NCBI RefSeq assembly: GCF_021155765.1
Contig: NC_060113.1
Span: 5,719,001 to 5,783,000, forward strand
From: Diprion similis
Taxonomy: Eukaryota > Arthropoda > Insecta > Hymenoptera > Diprionidae
Reading direction: 5' to 3'
Length of the DNA: 64,000 nucleotides
The translations under genes were made by a program, and so were the position numbers. A model generated the notes under the pieces. That model was not told the origin of the DNA, searched no databases, and saw nothing but the letters and a program-made list of their open reading frames with translations. Positions 38,990-51,647 of the stretch are shown in pieces; position 1 is the stretch's first letter, and every line of letters starts with the position of its first letter.

Positions 38990-40868
38990 ATGGCTTGCAA
39001 GGTGAGTTTTTGAGTAACAAGACCTTATGGTTCCCATCGAACCGTACCGGCGGAAGATGAATTCTTCTCGACCAACCGTCGAAAAGAGGGATAACCAACT
39101 TGACGGACGGATGAAAGACGGACTTTCGTGAGCTGGCCAATGATCAATTGATCTTTACGACCAAAAAAAAAAAACTATTCCAAAAATGACAACCATGCAA
39201 AATGACAGAGACACACGGAGACTGGTGAATTGATCAACTGCAGTTCTGCGCCAGGACATTACGCGACAACAAAGTACATTCCATTGGCGTCCTTTTATTC
39301 ACGAGTACCCTGGACGTATAAATAATCCTCCGGTACGTGTCACTGCATTACAACAAGTCCGATGAGGCAAAACTTTATTGCATTATATCACCTGTTGCGT
39401 ATAAATACGAAATATGGTCATGGGGAGTGGCGATGGTCGGTTCGAGTCTCGATTACGTCAAAACCGCGTTGCACTGACCATCCTAGAATTGGGGTTCCCG
39501 GATATGGTGGGTTGTGTTGTGAATTGATTTAGCTGCTCTTGGGTTTCACTGGACAGTATTGACTCAAACTGTTGAAAAGATCGTTCGAAGTGTGCCAAAC
39601 GAAGGCTGCTACAGATTAAAGAGTACTTCAGCATTCAGGGTGTAATGTGTATCGATATACTTTTGCAGTTATCCTCGTCATGCCGCCGTGATTTGAAAAT
39701 AGAACATGTAACTCAAACCGTCAATTTGTATTCGGTGTAATCGAATTTCCGTTCAACCTCGTTGTTACTACATGAATAGTTGTATAACGGATCTTGAAGC
39801 ACGTAAGCTTATCACGCCCATCAGATTCTATTTCTTTGTATATCCATGTTAGTATAAATCACTGTTAACATTGGTAATCGCAAGGAGAAAATTCGATCAC
39901 CAGTAAGCCATTAGCAGAGTCTCAAAAGCTTCACCACAAGACTCAATCTCCACGTCTGATAACTTTTTTTTTTTTTTTTTTTTGATTTACAGACAAAAAG
40001 TGACATCAATCGAACCAAAAACTGTCAAATACTGTCGATCCTCATCAGCACCTTCATAGTTTTAAAGATTCTCACCAAAATTCATTTCCACCACCTCGCA
40101 CCACAAAATTATCCAACGTCCATCACTAATTCGCGCTTCTTCCAGCTCATCATTTTCCTGGCAGTGGCAGCCGTGGCCAATGGCGGAGTGGTGCCAGTAG
40201 TACCAGCCGCTCCAGTCCTGGCAAAGCTTGAGGATTTCGACTCGGTGCCGCAGTACAGCTTCGCCTACGACGTGCAGGACTCTTTGACCGGAGATTCGAA
40301 GGCGCAGTACGAGACGCGAAGCGGTGACGTCGTCCAGGGTAGCTACTCGTTGATCCAGCCCGACGGAGTCCGTCGCATCGTCGATTACACAGCGGATCCC
40401 GTCAACGGCTTCAACGCCGTCGTTAGTAACGAACCAGCTCTAGCGGCCGTCGCTCTCGCCCCAGCCGCCGCTGCCGTCCCCGTCGCTCCTGCCGCCCCCG
40501 CCGCCCCCGTCGCTCCAGCCATCCCAGCGTCAGGCCCAGACTCCGACGTCGAGGTCGTTGAGGCCCGCTCTGGGCCCCTCAGGAGCGCCCCCACGGCCAG
40601 GGATGCCACCCCCAAGGCTTTCACCCCCGCCCGACTCGTCGCCAGCGCCCCAGCCGCCCCCCTGGCGCCGGTTAGGGCTGTGGCAGCGCCACTCAAGTAT
40701 GCGGCCTACGCAGCACCAGCTCCAGTGGTTGCCGCACCCTTCGCCAAGATTTCAGCCCTTAGCTACGCCACCTACCCTGCCTATTCCGCCTACACCGCAG
40801 CTTACTCCTCACCCTTTGCCTACTCCGCCCCCGCCGCTGGCCTGACTTATGCCCCCGCCGCATTGTGA
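38990..40868 (+). CDS. CPR6: long-tailed RR-2 cuticular protein, 244 aa
   Basis: The longest CPR here. Exons are 38990-39001 (MACK, donor GTGAGT) and 40146-40868 (acceptor TTCCAG), with a 1.14-kb intron. The leader is [16 protein letters not shown]-2 domain about 34-101: [55 protein letters not shown]. This subfamily (DFD, KAQYET) is shared with CPR7 and CPR8. The tail is low-complexity Ala/Pro/Val, but residues about 134-165 form a charged, non-repetitive insert ([15 protein letters not shown] and on to KAFTPAR). It then returns to Tyr/Ala/Pro repeats and ends APAAL. Exon 2 is strongly GC-biased, which creates open frames on the opposite strand. No canonical AATAAA is close to the stop. Confidence 0.94.
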
Positions 40869-40899
40869 GGAGTCGAAACCAGCCAGTGAAATGGACGCA

Positions 40900-43820
40900 C
40901 CGTTTTTTCTACCACCAATTCGATACTGGATATTAATTTTCAGCCATTTAGTTGTTTCTGAATTCTGTGATTAAGTAAACTGACAAACTTATTTTCTGAA
41001 GCAATGTAGAATATGATTGGAATTTTTTCACGCGTACCATTTGCTTGGAAATATACTAGAATGATCGAAAATTTTTGGGCTAAAATATGTGGTACTCATG
41101 TGGCCTAAAATGGTGCTTCTATACTCCTGCTCCCTTGGAGAAATGTTTAATTGTAACCGGAAAGAAAATTTTATCTCTTCGATGTTGACTTGTTGGACAA
41201 TCTATTTTTTTTTTTTTTTTAATTACATGGTGTAGTTTTATTCGATGTGATTGAAATTTATTCAACATCGCAAAGCGAAGGATATTGGAAGTGTAGGTCA
41301 AACAAGTATGTCACATGAATTATTCGTTAACGTTTCAACTCAAGTATAAGCCGTCCTCAGAACTATATACATTTATTAACACTGCTAGGAACAGATGGAA
41401 GAACAAAGTAAAAATCCAAACTTGGACATAAATGTATATGACAAAACATTTGTACAACGATGTCGTTAGAAACTTTTTCTACAGTTATCCATAGTAAATT
41501 GTTAATGACTATGAAGTACTATAAAAAAAAGTTTCCAACGACATCGTCGTACAAATATTTTTTCATATTCATATATCTACAAATTTGGTTTATTGATTTC
41601 GTATTTCGACCTACTCCTGACGGTGTTGAAAAATGTGTGTCGTTCTAAGGAAGCCTACACTCGGGTCGAAACTTTAACAATAATTAATTTGCCGTACTTC
41701 TTTAACCTATACTTCCAATATCCTTCACTCTACTGTATCAACGAGGTCAAGATTTCAATATTCTTTATTTGGCATCGTATAAAATTTCGTTCATTGTCAG
41801 GGAAATATACATTCGTTATTCATGCCAATAAAATTTCTAATGTAGGTTCACCGGTTAGCAAATTTTTCTTCGAGGTGCAAGACACTGAGCGGTGATTTAT
41901 GCACGTCACGAATAAATCCCTTTCGTATCTGGAATTGTCTAATATCTTGTAACGTAAATAAACGATTTGTAAGCTTGTTTTAACAGCTGGTGTTTAATTT
42001 ATACCCACTTGATGGAGAAATTCTAAAGAGAAAAGTACTAAGTACGATTCTCGAAAGACTAAGGAGAAGGGAGTTTGCACTGAATTTACGAAACTGGATA
42101 AATTCAACCCTTTATTACCCACAAAATGAGAAATGCGTATATTACACTGTTTTCCATTGTAAATATTACTTCTAATTTAAGTTATCTAAAAGAAGATTTT
42201 TCGCGAAAAGACTACATTCCATGGTATCGAAATTTGCGCACCGAAAAAAGACAGCAAATCTGCAACATGATGATGAAGAAATAGTTTCTTTCAATAAGAC
42301 TGCTCCAAAAGAGCGAAACTTACTCTATTCAAATTTGTACAAATTGCATCACTTGAAACTCTAAATCATTGCATACCAACACCCGAAGAATAATTCTTCC
42401 TTATTTCATCTCAAGTCCAGTTATCATTCTGTAAGCAACTCTCTTTCCAATGAGATACGTACAAAATCGCAGAATCCGTGTTTGAAATTAGGAAACAATA
42501 ACCTTATCTAAATGAATAGACCGTCAAGAAGTAGCGAAGAGTATAAGTTACACTAAATTTTTCGAACAACGTCCTCGAGATTTTCTTGAAAATTAAACTT
42601 TGGCGCATTTCTCCGAAAATTTTCTCCTTGCAAAATTGCGTTCTTCGAAATGATGACGCAGCAGCCACACCCAGTTAAACTAACTCCTAGCGTAACTCGA
42701 CGATCGCACACTACTGTAATAAATCTGACTGCTTAATCTGATTGCACAAGTTTCCAAGCTAGAAAGAGACGGTCGTATTGTGACTGCAGGTTCATAGAAG
42801 GAGCGTGAATCGAATTCAGATTAGCCCGAAACTCTGACGCACTTATACATAGTGGTATACTTATATATATACATGTAGGTCATGATATCTATATATGTGT
42901 CACAAAACGTGACACTCATACATCGTAATGCATCAACATTAGCGAATTATAATCGAATCATTGTTCGCAGCAATCTTGTGATCACTTGTCTTCAACTTTT
43001 TCTTTTTTTCACCGATTTGTGTGTTCATTAAAATCAAGTTTTCTACATTTGGCAAAAATTTACGAACAAATTTATATACCGATTAATCGGACCAAGTTTT
43101 ACGTACGTTTGAATGACAATTATCGTCTGCTGTTGAGTGACTTTTTTTACAATGTGCACGCTATGTCTTTTAATATGTAATAAAAAGTAATGAAAGTTTG
43201 ATAAGACCTGCTGCAATGATTTATCTTTGCCATCTGATTACGAGATAACAATTATTTACTTTTGTTTTTTGTCGTTTTCTTCGATTCGAATGCCTCGCGA
43301 ATTCTCGTTGAGTCATTCCTCGAGAATTCACGGTATTAAATCATGTTTGTACATGATTATTCACACATCGCGACAAGGTTGAATAAGCAGAAATTGCGCA
43401 AGCGATGGAACGCGCTCCTACTGTCAAATTGAAACAGACATTCTTTTCGATTAAATTTCTCGATCGCTACAGGATATTAGTATAATATAATAAAGATTTA
43501 GTTTGCGATGAAACGGAAACTGAACGGCATTCGGCTGACGGACGCAGTGAAGCATAAAAATAATCACATAACTCTCTCTCTCTCTCTCTTTCTCTATTTT
43601 CATGCTCTCGAAAGTAATCTTTCCCCTGCAACGAAATGTACATCACATGGTACAGACAACATGATTCGAAAGAACCGCGTTATAAACAATTATCGAACAA
43701 AATTTGATTGGGAATGAACGGTTTTACTGTGACTAAAAATGTTTACAAATGCAGAATTTCATGTGTGATATTTACAAAACAATTAGGCCTGTCAACAGAG
43801 TTGACAATAAATGAAACCGG
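40900..43820. other. Intergenic stretch CPR6-CPR7
   Basis: No supported gene. AT-rich, with a (CT)n run at about 43570-43594. The open frames (up to 100 codons, for example 41593-41895) are AT-rich, overlap each other and show no domain. Confidence 0.55.
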
Positions 43821-43826
43821 TTGACA

Positions 43827-45128
43827 TTACACTACAACTGGGGCAGCGACTGGAACGTTGAGTCTCGTGGCCACGGCTCTAGGGATGGTGTAAGCCACGG
43901 GGGCAGCAACTAAGGGGGCCGTTCTGGCGACAACGGGGGCGGCTGGTACGACTGGAGCAGTCCTGGCGACGACGGGAGCAACGGCGACGGCCGGTTCCCG
44001 GCTCACGACGGCGTTGAAGCCGTTAACGGGGTCGGCGGTGTACTCGACGACGCGACGAGTGCCATCGGGCTCAATGAGGGAGTAGCTGCCCTGGACGACG
44101 TCTCCGTTTCGCGTCTCGTATTGCGCCTTCGAATCACCGGTCAGAGAGTCTTGGACGTCGTAGGCGAAGCTGTATTGGGGCGCCGAGTCGAAGTCCTCGA
44201 TCCTTGCCAGGACTGGACCCGCTGGAGCCACCGGAAGTACTCCGGCTTTGGCGACTGCCGCCACGGCGAGAAGGATGCAGAGCTGCGAATTGCGAAATTT
44301 AGTTAGATTAGGTTGACGGAGGTGGGACACGCAGTTCTTGGTCTATCGGTGTCAGGGTGGCAATGATCGCTGGATCAAGTGCTTTTGAGGATGACGATTC
44401 GCGAGACTCGGGGATAATCACGCTTCGGTTGTCTCACTGAGCTGAGATTGACCAAAGAGACTACAATGTACATAAATTCTTAGAGACTTCAATTCGATTG
44501 CAATTTTTGTCGACAGATTTTAATATTCAAATTCATCTGACGTTGGATTCAAAGCCTCCCTCGTGACTTCGCTGCTTTGAGTAGATCGATTTGCAATTTG
44601 TTGTTAACAATAACGGACTCGTTACTCAAACGTCTGAGTAGACTTCCAACAGTCGAAACACTCTTTCTACAATCGTCTCAATCGTTCAACCAATCACAAG
44701 TTACGGCAAAACAATATTCTCGATAGTTGAAGAAACAGACGATTTCTGTTGGATCAATGAAATGCTTGTATTTTACACATTCTCAATTGAGGTGGCTCAA
44801 GATTCGGCACGAAATTTCGAATCAATTTAACGATCCTCTTGATATCTATTTACGATTCCTTGTGAAGCTACTTGTCTAAAATAACGAATAATTTGTAAAT
44901 CAGAAATCGAAGCATTCAAATTCAACTCCAGTCAGCAAAGAAGCAGTGAATTCTATTCTAATCAAAAATATTTCACTAATTGTAAACTAATAACACATTC
45001 GAGAACTGATGTTTTCACATTGTTATACCAACATTGAGAACAGTTGGTATAAAAATTTCAAGACACTGAAGTAATCGACAAACTGCAAAATGAATAAAGA
45101 ATGAATATCCATCTACCTTGAATGCCAT
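43827..45128 (-). CDS. CPR7: RR-2 cuticular protein, 155 aa
   Basis: A minus-strand secreted cuticle protein. Exon 1 is 45128-45117 (MAFK, donor GTAGAT) and exon 2 is 44282-43827 (acceptor TTCGCAG), with an 834-bp intron. The frame also runs 16 codons into the intron from an ATG at 44330; that reading has no leader and is rejected. The leader is [16 protein letters not shown]-2 domain about 34-101: [55 protein letters not shown]. The tail has VVARTAPVV repeats and ends VPVAAPVVV. It forms a head-to-head inverted pair with CPR8, whose leader, domain and 3' intron are nearly the same. Confidence 0.94.
44283..44640. repeat. Inverted-repeat arm A (CPR7 intron side)
   Basis: The 3' part of the CPR7 intron is an inverted copy of 47170-47527 in CPR8. 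Shared blocks include CCACCTCCGTCAACCTAATC, GAACTGCGTGTCCCAC and TGACGTTGGATTCAAAGCCT (or complement). Differences are scattered substitutions, with few or no indels seen. The arms continue through the coding exons. Confidence 0.88.
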
Positions 45129-45174
45129 GATAATGGAACGAGCGCCGATAGTAGCGAGTGAAACTGAAGCAGCA

Positions 45175-45212
45175 ACTGATGAGCCTGAATAGGTGATCGC
45201 GAGGCTTATATC
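45175..45212 (-). promoter_or_regulatory. CPR7 core promoter
   Basis: Minus-strand GATATAAG at 45212-45205 and TCAGT at 45179-45175. The block CAACGATATAAGCC..CATCAGTTG is shared with CPR8. The box departs from the TATATAAG form of CPR1-CPR4. Confidence 0.78.
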
Positions 45213-45214
45213 GT

Positions 45215-46640
45215 TGAAGGTGTCACAATGTCAGACCACCACTCCCACTGGCACGGTGACAATTGCGTAGCCGATAACTCCCAGCAAGGGTAGTCGACTG
45301 CAAAGTCATCTGATGCAACATCTCGTAAAGGAAGAAAACTGGATCCAACCATTGCAATCATCCAGCAATCAAATTCGAGTCCCATCGACACTCTACGTGC
45401 GCTTATCACTCAGCAAGCACCTTCCCAAGTACCAACTCTCGAAGTGCACAAAGTCCTGTTAAATTTACCATCAAGAGGAAATGACTTCGATGAACAGTTC
45501 GCAATTCACCGAACACGAAACGAGGCAGCATCTGATATTGCGTGAGATTTCTATCGACGCAATCAACCATGAGACAAACTGGGGGACCGGAATCTCTCAA
45601 TAGCCCACCTGGTGTTTTAGTAACAGGATATTTAACCATCGTGTGCTCGAGACCTGAAGAAATCAGGTTAAACTGGATGCTTTACAGTCCACTTGAGAAG
45701 AGACTACGAAGAGTAAACTTTCGGTTTTGCCCAATTAGGCCGCTTGGGTGTTTCTCATTGATTATACAAAATTTGCTGGAGGAGTAGAATTTCAGACTTC
45801 CTCGTGGTTCGCCGAACAAAGAAACCAACAAGGTGATGGATCTCTCGTGGTTGATAAAAAATGTGTTTTAACTAAATTTTCTTCCCTTTATTTGCCCCCA
45901 TTGTAATCCAACATAATATTGCGGTAATCGAAGTAAAGACAATCACCGAAGTCTTTTTAACCTTTTGAAATTTGACGTCACAACATTTTTGACTCCATAC
46001 CCATGAAATTTTTATCATTAAGTGTTGATTTGACTATTCTGAAGCGTTGGGAAAACAGGGATTAGAATTGACTTGATTCTTAACGATTGCATCAATGTCG
46101 TCAGAGCCTTTGGCCTTGCCTGAGATATTAGCCAAGCGATATTATTTGTGTATTCAAGTCAGCGGGCAGACCGATTTACATTCGTGTTAGTTTTTTTGTA
46201 TCATTTCCTTGGCTCGCATTATGTCACGCATGTTATACCGATAACTGCAATTGCATACAATGCAATTCGCGATCCCGAGAAGCCTACGAAGAAAATTTAA
46301 ATAAAAAGAAAAAAAACTAGTTAAGTTATAGAAAATTGCAACAATCGGGATCGTGGAAAATTGCAAAAGGCTCCGGAGAAAGACGATCTGGAAACACGTC
46401 CTCGTTGACCAACGCGAGAAAGCTTACTTCGGGTCCTGATATTATTCTAGTCAGCGAAGCTTTGCGGGCCATTCCCAGTGTCCCTCTTAATCGAATTTCG
46501 AGGCATTGGTATTCGGTCGTCTCATATGCCCGACTTGAAATACTAATCAAATTGCACAAGCGGCGGATGGTCGACGGATGATAGGTGCAATACTCGCGTG
46601 TGGTCATTGTCGATGGATACAAGGAAGGGGCGATGCGAGG
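45215..46640. other. Spacer between the divergent CPR7 and CPR8 promoters
   Basis: About 1.4 kb separates the two TATA boxes. No gene seen; short overlapping frames only. It is the natural place for shared regulatory sites of the pair, but I cannot name any. Confidence 0.55.
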
Positions 46641-46649
46641 ATGGTCAAC

Positions 46650-46686
46650 GATATAAGCCAGACCCAAAAGACAGTTAGACATCAGT
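46650..46686 (+). promoter_or_regulatory. CPR8 core promoter
   Basis: GATATAAG at 46650-46657 and TCAGT at 46682-46686, 34 bp apart, in the same CAACGATATAAGCC context as CPR7. Confidence 0.8.
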
Positions 46687-46719
46687 TGATGACCAGCAGT
46701 TGATCTGTGCAACGGTACA

Positions 46720-48187
46720 ATGGTTTCCAAGGTACGAATCTAATCGTAAATTATACCATTTAAATCAGTATCAGTGACAGTGATCTTTTTCCAAAGCGGT
46801 TTGTGCGAAGTTGCCGATACCTACTTATAAAAGTGTATTTATTGTAACGCAAAACGAAAGGACTTTGTGCAATTCAAATTATGCCTTATTTTTATACTTT
46901 TTGTTTATTTTTAACACGCTGATATTGTGACTTCGGTCATCGAGCTGGAATCCATGAATTGTGAAGACTAAATTGACGGATATAGTGAAAAATTAATTCA
47001 ATAATTAAATTGAATATATGATTGATCTCTCTGGGTACCTGATCGGTTCATAGTTTCTACTTCGATAGTTAATCAAAGAATTTTTCAAATATAAAGTAGG
47101 ATGGGTATTAAAATGATCTGCTCAACGATTGACGCGGTTGTAGGAAGCATAATTCGAATGCCGGAAGCCAACTCAGTCGTTTGAGTAAAGAGTCAGTTAT
47201 TGTTAACAACAAATTGCAAATCGATCTACTCAAAGCTGAGAAGTCACGAGGGAGGCTTTGAATCCAACGTCAGATGAATTTGAATATTAAAATCTGTCGA
47301 CAAAAATTGCAATCAAATTGAAGTCGCTAAGAATTTAGGCACATCGTAGTCTCTTTGGTCAATCGCAGCTCAGTGAGATAACCGAAGCGTGATTATCCCC
47401 GAGTCTCGCGAATCGTCATCCTCAAAAGCACTTGATCCAGCGATCATTGCCACCCTGACACCGATAGACCAAGAACTGCGTGTCCCACCTCCGTCAACCT
47501 AATCTAACTAAATTTCGCAATTCGCAGCTCTGCATCCTTCTCGCCGTGGCGGCAGTCGCCAAAGCCGGAGTATTTCCGGTGGCTCCAGCGGGTCCAGTCC
47601 TGGCAAGGATCGAGAACTTCGACCCGGCTCCCCAGTACAGCTTCGCCTACGACGTCCAAGACTCTCTGACCGGTGATTCGAAGGCGCAATACGAGACGCG
47701 AAACGGAGACGTCGTCCAGGGCAGCTACTCCCTCATTGAGCCCGACGGCACTCGTCGCATCGTCGACTACACCGCCGACCCCGTTAACGGCTTCAACGCC
47801 GTCGTCAACCGGGAATCCGCAGCCGTCGCCGTCGCTCCCGTCGTCGCCAAGGCTGCCCCCATCGTCGCAGCCGCTCCTGTCGTCGCCAGAACCGCTCCCG
47901 TCGTCGCCGCTGCTCCGGTGGCAGCACCAGCTCCCGTCTTCGCCAGGAACGCCCCCGTCGTCGCAGCCGCAGCTCCAGCGCCGCTGGCCTACAGCACGCC
48001 TGTGGGATTCCCCGGCGTCGCTCCAGCGCCTCTGGCCTACACTGCTCCCCTGGGATTCCCCCCGGTAGCCAAAGTCGGAAGTCCAGTCGGCGTTCCGAGT
48101 TCCCTCGCCTATTCGGCCTACGCTGCACCGGCTGTTGCCGGACTGGCTGCCCCGCTGAGCTACGCTGCTGCTGGATACGCAATCTAA
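46720..48187 (+). CDS. CPR8: RR-2 cuticular protein, 223 aa
   Basis: A secreted cuticle protein. Exons are 46720-46731 (MVSK, donor GTACGA) and 47528-48187 (acceptor TTCGCAG), with a 796-bp intron. The leader [14 protein letters not shown] is identical to CPR7. RR-2 domain about 34-101: [55 protein letters not shown]. The tail is about 68 residues longer than in CPR7: VVA(K/R)(T/A)AP(I/V)VAAAP repeats, then two APAPLAY(S/T).P(V/L)GFP modules, then a Tyr/Ala end (AAGYAI). An antisense frame of 291 codons covers the exon and is a composition artefact. AATAAA is at 48226-48231. Confidence 0.95.
47170..47527. repeat. Inverted-repeat arm B (CPR8 intron side)
   Basis: Inverted partner of 44283-44640. 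It begins near TGAGTAAAGAGTCAGTTATT and runs to the acceptor TTCGCAG of CPR8 exon 2, including the sequence that reads as an in-frame ATG at 47480. Confidence 0.88.
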
Positions 48188-48225
48188 TCCTATGAACGTC
48201 TGTTGATATAATGATATTTTATAAA

Positions 48226-48231
48226 AATAAA
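48226..48231 (+). terminator. CPR8 poly(A) signal
   Basis: AATAAA about 40 nt beyond the stop. Confidence 0.78.
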
Positions 48232-48239
48232 CATTTTCT

Positions 48240-51200
48240 AACGCAAATTTAGCGATTATTTTATATTTTATTTTCACCACTATAATTTTGCAATAAGAGC
48301 CGGAATTACTTTTATGATTAAAATTTTTTTTTTTTATCAATCCTCTTCTTGTTGGATCGAAAAAACTATTTTTTTTCACTGCAATACTTCAAGGTATTGA
48401 ATTGTCCTCACTTGTTTATTCAGTTTTCCGAAAAGGTTATATTTCTCAACTCACCTTTTCCTATTGCTATTTCCTTACCTCACTGCTGTTCTGCAAGATT
48501 AAAATTTAAGTAAAATGGGACAAAAAAAATTATATCCCATAATCTGGCAAACAATTAGTCCCAACTATCTAATCGCAGTTAACGATAAGATAAATCGAAA
48601 TTAATCGTACCCAAATCTCTCCGAAAATCTTTTTGAAATCTGGTTTCATCGACGACGAAAGTGTAGTCGGACAGTAAAATAGTTACGTTAAATACCGTTG
48701 CAGCGATTATGGGCGACCGCACGAGTTCAGGCAGCTAGACTCAATCGAACGTGGTGTCAATTGAATATTAATGTAAATCGGATGACACGAATACACAATG
48801 GGAGGCTGAGGTGTGTCTAGTATAATAAGTAAAAGCGGCAATCAATGTCACTCAATTGGCATACCGCATAAATTACTATAACACTTTCTGCAATTCACTG
48901 CTTCGCTGCCGCGCCGTTATGCAATAACCTTGGCGCACGACTCGTGCCTTTCTTAATTTGCAAGTATGTACATACATGTTCGCACTCGATTCACAGAAAC
49001 AAAATATGCGTAGTTATAGGTACCGTTAGTTTGGAGCATAGCCAGCGACTTATTGCTATCGTTCAAGATAATCCTGGCTTCACTCGATCGGAGAATAACA
49101 ACAACTCGCGATTCAATTTGAAAATGAAAACAAACGAGGAGGAATTCGTTGAGTAAATTTTCGTTAAACGTTCGTTAAAACTTAAATTTTTTATAACGTT
49201 TTAAATATATCTGGGATAAACCTGAAATTCTAGGAGTTAAACGATAAAAAATTAAGGATAATATAAAATAGAGTTGAATTTTAAAAAGAGATCTACAATT
49301 TTTATACTTTTTGTAATATTGCAATTCAAAACTTATCAGATACTTTTTGTGATTTTATTCTATCGAAATAGTTTTCGAAAATGACTAACATGTACACAAC
49401 TTAATCACGTGTACCGATGATTGTCATCATTATTAATAACAACAATAATAACCTTGATTTATTTAGTAACGATATTAAATAAATAGAATAATTCCAAGAT
49501 AATTGATAAAAAAAAGAAAAAAATGACCACAGCGATATATTTTTATTATATAAAATAATCACCGCATAATTTTTTGCAACTATTATAGTAAATCACATCG
49601 TATGTACAATAACTATAAATAGTTGTCCTTGTGTTTAAACGATTTATCGTAATATAAAAATCCCGCTTGTAGCAAAGAAAAAACAAGACACATTAATCAT
49701 CCAGAAATGAATTAGGTGTACAACTTAGCACGTTAACAAATATACAATAAACAACGGCTACTATAGACCTGTTGTAGAAAAATTGTTCAAAGAATTCAAA
49801 TCAGCGTGGAAATCGTCAGCGCAAATGCGAGATAGGCATGCGTCTGACCAAGCGCGGCAGTTTCTACTACTAGAACGGCAATAGGCGGAAAGATAGATCG
49901 TCTCGAGCCGCCAAGTAGTCAAACCTACGATTAGTCGGCCGTATGGCGGCCGGTCCGTCGAGTCTGACTACTTCCTAGCGGCTCATCTGCCGCCGCTATC
50001 ACTTTCTATGACTGCGCTGATTGTGAGTGGCACACTGATGCCGTGATGTGAGTATACATGGTGTGCCTGGAACTCCTACGACACGCCCCTTTCTTCGAGG
50101 TCAAAGCCTTTAAGTGAGACGTGTACCAACTGTCTAAAGAAATCCCTATATTCCTAGGGAATTATTTTTCTAGCGAAGGCTGCCCTGCTCGGTAATGCCG
50201 TCACGTATAGTTATGGCGTGAGTTATTCAAAGTCCCGCTAATTTTTTTCCCCACGCAGATTCAACCTCGCGACAATTAATCACCACCGATCTAGGGAATT
50301 TCGACGTCGTTGGTACGCATCTTACTTAAGTCCAGTCCAGCGCGAGAGAGAAACTTTTTTGGAGTAAGAAGCTGCGCTTCTAGACACACCCTGCATACTC
50401 CTGTGCAGATGATAAACGGAAACTGAAACCACGATATCACAGATCCGCAAAATTCCACACGATATTTAACCACCAGTCGTAGTTTTTAACATCCTGCACT
50501 AATTATTGTAGCTTTTATTCTATAAAAGTCGTAAAAAAGGACCGTTTTATTTTCTCTGATCATTATTTGTTTGTTTATTTATTTATTTATTAATTTTTTT
50601 CGTATTCTATTCTGTATTTTGTACAGAAATCTATTTCTATACTATATATGAAGAGAACTGTAGACTGCACGTACGACGCAATTGTGAGGTAAAAAAAAAA
50701 ATTGGATCAGTCAACAATTGGATCAGCATGATATAATTGTATGTCACTAAGAAATGTTACTCACGTGCATAATGCCGGATCACGTTGGTTTAGCGCTGAT
50801 TCATTTAGCCGGTAGCGTTAAAAATTCAAAACACTTCCACTGCAGTTGTCGTACGACAAGCATGACAAAGTCCTTATTGCCTCCGAGATGTATTATAGAT
50901 CGACCCAATTCGTCATGAAACTAAAAAACATTTCAATTTCGTCTGTGCGTTATAAAAACATGTTTAGCAATATAATTACTAATTACACGTTACGGATTTT
51001 TATCCCGGTTCTGATTCACTGGTTAAGGTGATATCAAAATAAGTTAAAGATTCAGATACTTTGCATAGATTAGAGTAAGTAACTTCACTGCCACATAAGG
51101 AATAAATATGATGTAAAATAAACGTGCCTTCCGAGTATGACTTCCTCTGAATATTGCTGCTCACAGTTGAGTGATCCAAACAGCGGAAAGCCAAAGTTCG

Positions 51201-51390
51201 ATCACTTCGGAGTGCGAATAAGAATTGAATGAAGAATTGACCCAAATTATGTTGCGCGTGGATGTGACGAATAGGATGTTGCGACGAATGGATCCCGAAG
51301 CGTAACGGTTACATTGTGTCTAGCGGTTGACAGTGGGATTATGTCACATGGGAGACAGAATCCAAGGTCCAGGTTAACCGTGAACGAATA
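48240..51390. other. Intergenic stretch CPR8-CPR9
   Basis: No supported gene. Around 49860-50010 there is a GC-richer imperfect palindrome (GAGCCGCCAAGTAGTC against GACTACTTCCTAGCGGCTC). The rest is AT-rich with short chance frames. Confidence 0.55.
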
Positions 51391-51510
51391 GAAGATAAGG
51401 AGAAGGGTGGGGGGGGGGGAGGAGGAGAAAGATCCGGGGAGAGTGAAAGATCGGAGAAGTGAATGTGAGAGATAAAGAGAGAGAGAGAGGGGGAGAGAAA
51501 AAGAGGAGGT
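51391..51510. repeat. Purine (GA/G)-rich tract upstream of CPR9
   Basis: About 120 bp with very few pyrimidines on the + strand, including a G11 run and (GA)n runs, ending about 80 bp before the CPR9 TATA box. CPR10 and CPR11 keep only a shorter purine-rich remnant at the same place. GAGA-type factor binding is possible but is inference. Confidence 0.8.
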
Positions 51511-51586
51511 ATGTATTCGGTTTTGGGTGAACGTCTGCGAGGGGCGCGGCCTCGCTATGTTAAAATTCTCCGCTTCGTTTCGATGG

Positions 51587-51622
51587 TATAAAAGCCCTGG
51601 CGATACTCCGTACAGTATCAGT
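51587..51622 (+). promoter_or_regulatory. CPR9 core and proximal promoter
   Basis: TATAAAAG at 51587-51594 and TCAGT at 51618-51622. Upstream, at about 51523-51552, TTTTGGGTGAACG..GAGGGGCGCGGCCT is conserved in CPR10 and CPR11. Confidence 0.82.
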
Positions 51623-51647
51623 CATCCGCAAGACAGTAACAGCAGCC

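Noticed and set aside
46326-46730. 134-codon minus frame across the CPR8 promoter
   Set aside because: It covers the TATA, initiator and exon 1 of CPR8 on the other strand, with no recognisable protein family.
47504-48379. 291-codon open frame on the minus strand over CPR8 exon 2 (and similar antisense frames over CPR1, 2, 4, 6, 9, 10 and 11)
   Set aside because: These follow from the strong C-ending codon bias and repeats of the RR-2 exon, which leave the opposite strand free of stops. They encode Gly/Val/Asp or Arg-rich mirror sequence with no domain or promoter.
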